Positions 57,030 to 64,000 of a DNA stretch of 64,000 nt are shown one piece after another; position 1 is the stretch's first letter, and each line of letters starts with the position of its first letter. Source of the DNA: Caprella mutica (Eukaryota > Arthropoda > Malacostraca > Amphipoda > Caprellidae). Where the stretch lies: NCBI GenBank assembly GCA_947561585.1, contig CANNZV010001041.1, positions 188,834 to 252,833 on the forward strand, read 5' to 3'. The notes under the pieces were generated by a model that saw only the letters and a list, made by a program, of their open reading frames with translations, was not told the DNA's origin and did not search any database. The translations under genes and the position numbers were made by a program.

Positions 57030-57210
57030 AAATAGATACACTGATAGTATAGTTACGAGTTATCGGTCTAACTCACAGTTTCGATAATATGGATAAAATA
57101 TATAATAGTTAATATTTAACTCGTTATTTATATTGGTATCCATGATACATGTAGGTAGTACCTCCTTATTGGTATCCATGATACCTGCAAGTATCAAGGA
57201 TACCAACCGT
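57030..57210. mobile_element. Foldback fragment, TTGGTATCC family
   Basis: Carries TTGGTATCCATGATACCTGC and its inverse GTATCAAGGATACCAA, plus the GTTATCGGTC end. It ends about 70 bp before the gene at 57280. Confidence 0.55.
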
Positions 57211-57279
57211 AGTTACTTCTTTCAAACAAGGACATCAAAATTTAAAAATATATCATTTGTTTCTCAGAAAGCTGCAAAG

Positions 57280-59080
57280 ATGGTCAGTCTGCAGGTAGCC
57301 AGTTTGGGTTTGCTCTTCCTCATCCAATGGAGTGCTGGGGTACAACACAGACCCAACATGGGTTGTCCCTGGGGGGGATTTGAATCCGAGACCCGCGACT
57401 CCATCAGGCTAACAGCTAAGGGCTACTTCTTGGTGAGTGAAACAAGTCAGGCATGCCAACTGGCTATTTCAATATTACGCACCCCAAGATTTCCCTCCTG
57501 TAGATTATGCACCCCAAGATTTCCCTCCTGTAGATTATGCACCCCAAGATTTCCCTTCTGTAGATTATGCACCCCAAGACTTCCCTCCTGTATATTACGC
57601 ACCCCAAGATTTCCCTCCTGTATATTACGCACCCAAAACGGACTGTGGTGCGTAATCTACAGGAGATCCAATAATAATTATACAATAAAACCTTTGAGAT
57701 TTAAACAATAAAAAATTTGAAATTAAAGTGGACATTTTCTAAGTTTAGGGGTACAGGTTTCTACTGCAAAATATCACTGCTAAAGCATGAACATTCTTAA
57801 TTCTTGGCAAGCATCTATTATAAAATGGGAGGTTCTACTGCAGCATGACCTGTTTAAACTTCTCTCCATAGCTCTATGTTCTCTACTAATTTTCTCCCAT
57901 CCTCCACCAGATGAAGGACATGGGTAAACTCTACATGAAGATGTGGGACCCCAACCAGCACGAAATAGAGAAATTCAAATGTATTAGAATGAGAGTTGAT
58001 GTCGTGGGCAAGAAGTACCAACTGTCTTACTTGTGAGTACATCAATCGAAGTGTCCCCTTGTGTAAAAAATTCACTAATAAAAAGTTTCAATTCCGCCGG
58101 ACCAGGTTGCTAACCTAACTTTATATATAGTTATCCATTTATATTTTGAGGATCTTTTGTCCGGTCGCTAACAATTACTGAAATAACTCACAAATTTCAT
58201 TACTGAGGTATAGAATGTTGAGTACCTACCATCACAGTCATCACCACCACATCTAACCTCCCCCCCTCTCCCTCTCCCCCAGAGATAACAATAATGCTCC
58301 TAAACTGTTGAGTGGTGACGCCGAGTACAAAATCACCGCCAGAGGAGTCGCCCTGGACCTCCATAACGGACTCACCCCCAACCATAGTAAGTCAAAACTT
58401 TTTTGAAGTTAGGCCCATTCTATACCAGCAGTTAAAACGCCGCGTTTTCACTGCCCTGTTTTCCCCCTCTTCAATTAATCACGGTTAAATGAATGGAAAG
58501 CAAATTTACAGTCTATACCAGCGTTTCTACCGCCTCCAATTAATTTAACCGTGATTAATTGAAGAGGCGTCAACTGGGCGGTGAAAACGCGACGTTTTAT
58601 CTGCTACTATTGAATGGGTCTTAGTGTGAGACAAGACGTTAGACCTCTTAGAAGTTATTGTGAATTGTAAAACAATTGTGTAACGCAAAATTCCTTTTTT
58701 TTCAGTTTTCCAGACCTCGACTAATGATCACATCCGAATTCAGATCCGTGACATCACCACCAATGAATTCATGTGCTACGCTTGTTGGGCACACCCCAGT
58801 GGATTCACCTACCAGAGATATGGTGAGAGTTGTTGTAATTTGGTCTACATTATTTAGATAGGCACTGACTGCAATGATGATCTTTAATTTGTTTTTTATT
58901 GCAGACGCTTCTTACTACTTCAACACATGGAATGATAACCGTGAGTACAATGTTAGTAGTGAGTGCGCCACTACCAAATTCGCCTCCTACTACGTCCCTA
59001 ACGGAGCCATGAAACACATCAACCAGACTGAATGCGAGGAGAAGTACGCCGCTGGTGGTGGAGACCAAATCACAATCTAA
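57280..59080 (+). CDS. Secreted protein, lipocalin-like by pattern (first of a tandem pair)
   Basis: Five exons join to 223 codons: 57280-57432, 57911-58032, 58283-58386, 58706-58822 and 58905-59080. The N-terminus MVSLQVASLGLLFLIQWSAG is a signal peptide. Alternating short strands with spaced cysteines (KCIRMRVD, EFMCYACWAH, SSECATT, QTECEEKY) and strands such as KKYQLSYL and EYKITARGVALDL suggest a small beta-barrel. The layout (LYMKMWDPN...C...YQLSY) reminds me of arthropod lipocalins, but I cannot name the family. The neighbour at 60650 is a paralogue with the same intron phases (0, 2, 1, 1) and the shared KMWDPN, RLSY/QLSY and GEYK/AEYK blocks. Two N-x-S/T sites (NVS, NQT) fit secretion. 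Intron 1 carries a minisatellite and intron 3 a MITE. Confidence 0.8.
57478..57650 (+). repeat. 30-bp minisatellite, about six units, in intron 1
   Basis: Units of CACCCCAAGATTTCCCTCCT plus GTAGATTATG, beginning 45 bp after the exon 1 donor. The 30-bp period keeps several frames open on both strands, so the array produces spurious repeat peptides. Confidence 0.92.
58412..58620. mobile_element. Harbinger-type MITE, TTA target duplication, in intron 3
   Basis: Ends GGCCCATTCTATACCAGCAG and the inverse of GACCCATTCAATAGTAGCAG. TTA flanks both sides (58409-58411 and 58621-58623). The ACGCCGCGTTTTCAC block and its inverse extend the symmetry. 209 bp, non-coding. Confidence 0.8.
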
Positions 59081-59955
59081 GATCAACGGACCCGGACACT
59101 GACCTGATGAAATCTTCGTTACAAACCAGGGATGGAGCTGACTGTTGACCTAGTCAACTAGACATGAACTAGTATACCTAGTGAACTAGGATTGAACCAG
59201 TATATCTAGTGAACTAGGATTGAACTAGTATGTCTATTGAACTAGAAATCAACTAGTGGGGAATCAAGTCACTCGAATTTCAACTCTGTTTTGTAAATAT
59301 GATTTATTTGTTTATCTGCTCAACTGATACGAACCGGAGTTCTGAACTCCATTCTTGCAACCTATAAATTTAAGTATGGCCCTCTTTATCTATAAGCATT
59401 ATATGTAACAAGTATTTAACATTAGACTTTACAATAAGGTTATTTTTAGATATACTTTTTCATGATGTACAATACCAACAGTGACTTTCATTATCCTTTA
59501 CAAAGATTTTGAACTTATATAACTGGACAAATATCAGCCAAATATTAACCATCCACGACCAATTTAAGATTTAAATTTATCTATAATGGAAGACCTAATC
59601 AGGACTTCTATTATACATTGATATAAAAGAAAAGAAATTCTTATAAGCAAAAAGATACAAATAATATTCCACTTCCAAGCAAAATGTTACAAATAGTATA
59701 CTCTTACAGTGAAGAACATTCATGCAATATCTATTTACAGTCAATACAAATAATGAGGTGACGATTTCGTCCACTAAGTTTTTTCAGGTTATTGAACCAC
59801 ATTGGAGTATGTATATAAATGTCACTATACTTACACATTCATTTTCAAAACCTTTATAAAATCTATTTCTATAGCATTGATCCGTGAGAACCAATATCAT
59901 GTACGTTTTCATTTCTAACTACACAGCTGTTTCAAACTACGCACATGTACAGTAT
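59081..59955. other. 3' flank of the first secreted-protein gene
   Basis: 59140-59260 holds imperfect repeats of GTGAACTAGGATTGAACTAG. No clear AATAAA is seen close to the stop. The rest is AT-rich without a gene. Confidence 0.5.
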
Positions 59956-59960
59956 TGGCT

Positions 59961-59996
59961 TATATAGACAAGGGACTTGCTGTACCTCTTCAGTGC
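59961..59996 (+). promoter_or_regulatory. Candidate promoter of the second secreted-protein gene
   Basis: TATATAGA at 59961 is followed 30 bases later by TTCAGTGCC, a match to the arthropod TCAGT initiator. An acceptor (AATTTTTTCAG, ending 60611) precedes the ATG at 60650, so a 5' UTR intron is likely. The donor was not found with confidence. Confidence 0.55.
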
Positions 59997-60055
59997 CTCT
60001 TCTTCTGTTGTTCTGTTTTCATCTTTGAAATTATGTGTTAATTAGTTAGATTCTA

Positions 60056-60290
60056 AGGCCCTCCTGCGCGAAAACCGACCTATCCGAAGACAGAGGTTGA
60101 AAATAGCGCGAGTGACAAAATGATCCACTGGTAATGCAATAATTTTACGAATCGGAAAACGCTTTTGTTGTTTTCTCTAATTATCGGGTATGAATTTTGA
60201 GGATATAAGAACCTATTGCGCCGTTTAATTGGTGTACAATTTTGACCGAAATATCTATTTGTGGGTCAGGGTTTCATGCGGGAGGGTCTT
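60056..60290. mobile_element. Short element with GGCCCTCC...GGAGGGTC ends
   Basis: Ends AAGGCCCTCCTGCGCGAAA and TTTCATGCGGGAGGGTCTT. The interior shares a block with 13711-13822 (CCGAAGACAGAGGTTGAA, AAATGATCCACTGGTAA). The target duplication is not certain. It sits in the candidate 5' UTR intron. Confidence 0.65.
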
Positions 60291-60649
60291 ACAGAAAAAT
60301 CTCACGTGATTTCAAATTTGTTATTTTATATTTTTTTAGTGAAAACCTTAAAATGATCTAAAATATTGAAACATGAAGAACGATTCCTATTTCAAAAGTG
60401 AACTAACTATCGTTTGTTGCAAATTGATATTAAAAATTACCTTAATTTTTATAATGTTATATCTTGAAAGTCTGAATTTCCATTCATATTTTGTTGTGAC
60501 AAAAAAATGGTAGAATAATTAAATTCAAATTTCCACATTGAAATTCGAAAATTTAGTTTGATCTAATTTTGAAAATTTAGTTAATATTATTTGATATTTC
60601 AATTTTTTCAGTGTCACTTGCCTCTTGCAAGTCTTTTTCTATACTAGAC

Positions 60650-63600
60650 ATGAAGTTTCTTATCCCTACTCTGTTTGTGGTGATAGGGTTGGACTTCGGC
60701 CATGGCACACAGATTCGAAACAGAGCATGTGTCAAGTTTGAGACAGACACTCAGGCTGACACTTGGTACACTGGGCAGGGGTACTATCATGTGAGAGAAA
60801 AACCTAACTGTAATGTTAGTAAGCAGTCAGCTTTGACCGATGATGTCAAAAGGAAATTAGATACAAAGGACTGGAAGAAGCAGTCAGAAAGGAAAGTGGC
60901 TCAAACGAACGTCTGGTAGCTTTTAAGGCTAAACAACTGGGACACTCTCAGTGTTCGGGAAGTGGATGTTAACATGAACTATCAAACATTTCAAAAATAC
61001 GATTGTATTTTCATTTAAGCATTAGTTCTTTTATATGATTTCTATATCTTCGATTTCACAGGCCCACGATTGGTGTCAGTAATTTTCGACTGGGTAATAC
61101 AGTGCATAACTAATGTACTAAAGAAGAAAAAAAGTTATGAAGTAAAACATCGAATTTCTCACAAAAATGCATAGGGAAAAAAAGAATACCTTTTTTCCTT
61201 TAAAATAACAAAATTTTCCCCATTTCCTCTAATCTCTAAATTTTGACGTAATTTTGAGGAACTGTTTTTTGTTGGAAACAACATTCCTAAATAGGAGACC
61301 AAGGATTAATATTATTGTATGATGGCAATCTGTAGAAAGAAAGTTACTACGAAATTTTAAACAAAAGTCAGTTTTTCTGAAATAAATAATGATCCGTAAA
61401 TTTTACATTACATATAAAATGTATCTATAATTCATCATAGTCCGTCAATTTTGTAGTCCGTAACTCATGACTCAAATCCATAATACTTTATGAACATACA
61501 CTTCATACAAACTAAATCAGTTCCTTCTTCCAGTTCAAAAGAATGGAGAAACTACACATGAAAATGTGGGACCCGAATAACTTCGAGGAAGCAGGAGCGA
61601 GATGCATTCGACTGAAATTTGATGATTCGGCCGCTACCTACAGACTGTCATACATGTGAGTGAAACAACCACCAATAGTTGTTAATGAATAGTGAAGGGG
61701 TAAAACAACCACCAATAGTTGTTAATAAATAGTGAAGGGGTGAAACAACCACCAATAGTTGTTAATGAATAGTGAAGGGGTTAAACAACCACCAATAGTT
61801 GTTAATAAATAGTGAAGGGGTGAAACAACCACCAATAGTTGTTAATGAATAGTGAAGGGGTTAAACAACCACCAATAGTTGTTAATGAATAGTGAAGGGG
61901 TGAAACAACCACCAATAGTTGTTAATGAATAGTGAAGGGGTTAAACAACCACCAATAGTTGTTAATGAATAGTGAAGGGGTGAAACAACCACCAATAGTT
62001 GTTAATGAATAGTGAAGGGGTGAAACAACCACCAATAGTTGTTAATGAATAGTGAAGGGGTAAAACAACCACCAATAGTTGTTAATGAATAGTGAAGGGG
62101 TGAAACAACCACCAATAGTTGTTAATGAATAGTGAAGGGGTAAAACAACCACCAATAGTTGTTAATAAATAGTGAAGGGGTTAAACAACCACCAATAGTT
62201 ATAAATAAATAGTGAAGGGGTTAAACAACCACCAATAGTTGTTAATAAAGGTAACTCTCGATTGCCACTGAAATGGCACTGGATAAATAGAGATGGTGGA
62301 TAAATCTAGTTACCGTATTTGCTTAAAAAGGATATGTGAATCCATTACTTTAGGGAAAAATTTACGTTGCATACGAATAATTATCCTACAGTAAAGGTAT
62401 GTAAACGAAAAATATAAAGGAACGCGAAGGGTTGATAAATAGAGATGGTGTGGACTAGCCGATGCAAACAAAGCTATAAAATGGATAGCAGGACTACTAG
62501 AGATGGGTATAAATCGAGAGTTGCCTGTAGAAACAGTGAAGGGTAAAAACAACCATCATTTGTAGCTGAAGAGCTAAAATCACGAAAAGCTGACACCAAT
62601 ATCAAATCTCGTCGAAATACAACCCAAGTTTCTTGCAATTACTCAATAAACATCCTAACTACATTTAAACAACCTAACAATAGTCTATCTCCATCCTTTT
62701 CTGAATATTAACTTGTCCATTTCTCCGTCAGTGACCCCAATGACGACCTTAAAATTCTCACTGGGACAGGGGAGTACAAGTTCAGTGACTTCAACCCCCG
62801 GGCCCCCCTGAGTATTGGTGTGTCCATTGACTTGGACGATGGACTGCAAAGCATACGGGGAAGTGAGTGCAGCTACAGTTAAACAACTAATTGCTATATT
62901 TACTAATTAACTTATTAAACTAATTGAAACATTTAGTAATTAACAGTTTCAGCCTTCAGGTACGAAACGTAGAGATTAGTTCTAGGGTAAGTTTGAAGTT
63001 ATAAGACAGTTACACATTTTCGGATACGTGAGAAAAAATATATTGATGATTATTGGTAACCATGATACCCGCAGGCATAGTAAATAAATAGAAAAGTATA
63101 CCAAGTTTCGAATTAATTGACGGTGAATTTGATCCATTCTTCAGAAACGATGTAAACAAATGGCGTCGCATACAGTACTCTCATGTATTATAAGGTGAAT
63201 ATTATAAGTTAATAGAGTGTAAAACGTGATAAAAACAATTTTATGTAAGTTAATTTCCATGAAAATGCACGTTTAACCGAATAGTAGAACATTTTTTTAT
63301 TTAAAAACAAAATGGAAAATACTTTGTATGACGTCACTCAGAGTATTTTTTGATGTTCCAATATTGTACTTGGTATACTTCTCTATTTATTTACTATGCC
63401 CGCAGGTATCATGGATACCAATAAAAATAAATTAAATGATAATTATCATCTTGCATACGTGTTCGAAAATATGGAACCATCCGATAACGCGTAACTTCCC
63501 CCATATATATTCAGTCTATAATCACCATACAGTAAGTAGAGATGGATTCATTTCTCCGTAGTTCATCTACTAACCCCCCTCCCCCAGTTCTGATGTCCGA

Positions 63601-63707
63601 AAGGGGTGACAGCACCCGCCTGCACCTGAAGGGCATCACCAGCTCCTCACTAGTGGTGTACGGGTGCAAGGCCCACTACTACGCCTTTGGTATCGTCAAC
63701 AGATGGG
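60650..63707 (+). CDS. Secreted protein, lipocalin-like paralogue (partial, runs off window)
   Basis: Four exons are visible: 60650-60790, 61534-61655, 62732-62862 and 63588-63707, giving 171 codons and ending in phase 1 at donor GTGAGA. The last exon must lie beyond 64000. The N-terminus MKFLIPTLFVVIGLDFGHG is a signal peptide. Shared with the upstream paralogue are KLHMKMWDPNNFE, ARCIRLKFD, YRLSYI and GTGEYKF, with the same intron phases 0, 2, 1, 1 and the same exon sizes (122 bp for exon 2 in both). The cysteine in VVYGCKAHYYA corresponds to the CYACWAH segment of the first gene. Intron 2 starts with a 40-bp minisatellite, intron 3 holds a foldback element, and a MITE follows exon 4. Confidence 0.8.
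61656..62250 (+). repeat. 40-bp minisatellite starting at a splice donor
   Basis: About 15 units of TGAAACAACCACCAATAGTT followed by GTTAATGAATAGTGAAGGGG. The first unit is fused to the exon 2 donor (GTGAG directly followed by TGAAACAACC). Confidence 0.95.
62985..63505. mobile_element. Foldback element with a second inverted repeat inside
   Basis: Outer arms: ACACATTTTCGGATACG...TGGTAACCATGATAC against GTATCATGGATACCA...ACGTGTTCGAAAATATGG. Inner pair: CATAGTAAATAAATAG/AAAAGTATACCAAGT (63077) and its inverse ending 63396. The inner element appears inserted at the loop of the outer one. In intron 3 of the second secreted-protein gene. Confidence 0.65.
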
Positions 63708-63725
63708 GTGAGACAGGGACTGTTA

Positions 63726-63972
63726 AGGGCCGTACACACGTAGGGTTTTTTAAGTCTTTTCACCAGACTTTTTGCTAAGCTCCTCCTACTTTTTCCACGA
63801 GAATATAAGAAAAAACGATATAATTATTATTTATTTTAGTTGGTATCCATGATACTTACAGGCAATAATAATAATTATATCGTTTTTTCTTATATTCTCG
63901 TGGAAGAAGTAGGAGGAGCTTCGCAAAAAGTCTGGTGGAAAGACTTAAAAAACCCTACGTGTGTACGGCCCT
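63726..63972. mobile_element. Harbinger-type palindromic MITE, TTA target duplication
   Basis: Near-perfect arms of about 105 bp: AGGGCCGTACACACGTAGGG...ATTCTCGTGG and inverse. TTA flanks both ends (63723-63725 and 63973-63975). The loop contains TTGGTATCCATGATACTTAC, a piece of the foldback family at 62985. 247 bp. Confidence 0.85.
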
Positions 63973-64000
63973 TTACTAAACATACCAAATGTCTTAACTT

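Noticed and set aside
57437..57711. Repeat peptides (YAPQDFPPVD and CTPRFPSCRL) in the 57.5-kb minisatellite as coding sequence
   Set aside because: The array lies between a good donor (57433) and a good acceptor (57910) of the secreted-protein gene, and several frames on both strands stay open only because the period is 30 bp.

Overview
The window is eukaryotic nuclear DNA. It is AT-rich, its genes carry spliceosomal introns with GT/AG borders, and more than half of it is intergenic or intronic repeat. A secreted protein with the KTD-x-H-x-N-x-KWGV motif of arthropod cuticle proteins, CAAAATG-type start contexts and TATA plus TCAGT initiator promoters point to an arthropod. A crustacean is my best guess, but I cannot name the species from sequence alone.

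Layout. 1-8.4 kb holds no gene: a TTAA-flanked MITE, a nested stack of short CCA...TGG elements with 8-bp target duplications, and about 3.5 kb of a 20-22 bp satellite. 9.0-14.0 kb (+) is HGH1, the ARM-repeat chaperone for eEF2, in eight exons. 16.0-17.6 kb (-) is ribosomal protein L8, with a TOP-type 5' UTR exon near 19.8 kb. 20.8-30.2 kb (+) is a 2443-residue ANKRD26-like protein: ankyrin repeats, a long acidic region, about 22 dynein-light-chain (LC8)-type Q-T/Q-V motifs, then coiled coil. 30.7-34.4 kb (-) is ARL3, convergent with it. 38.0-41.5 kb (+) is a small cuticle-type gene with up to three phase-compatible last exons. 46.7-50.5 kb (+) is INTS15 (C7orf26 family, Integrator). 52.1-53.0 kb is a 60-bp minisatellite. 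57.3-59.1 kb and 60.6-64 kb (+) are two tandem paralogous secreted-protein genes, lipocalin-like by pattern only; the second runs off the window.

The genes are unrelated housekeeping and secreted-protein genes, as is normal for an animal chromosome. One thematic link is that ANKRD26 (centriole distal appendage in vertebrates) and ARL3 (ciliary cargo release) are convergent neighbours. Coding joins were derived by hand from splice sites, reading-frame phase and family recall; each full gene closes in frame. The most unusual items are the LC8-motif array, the CCA...TGG element family with nested insertions, and the minisatellites that incorporate real splice sites.
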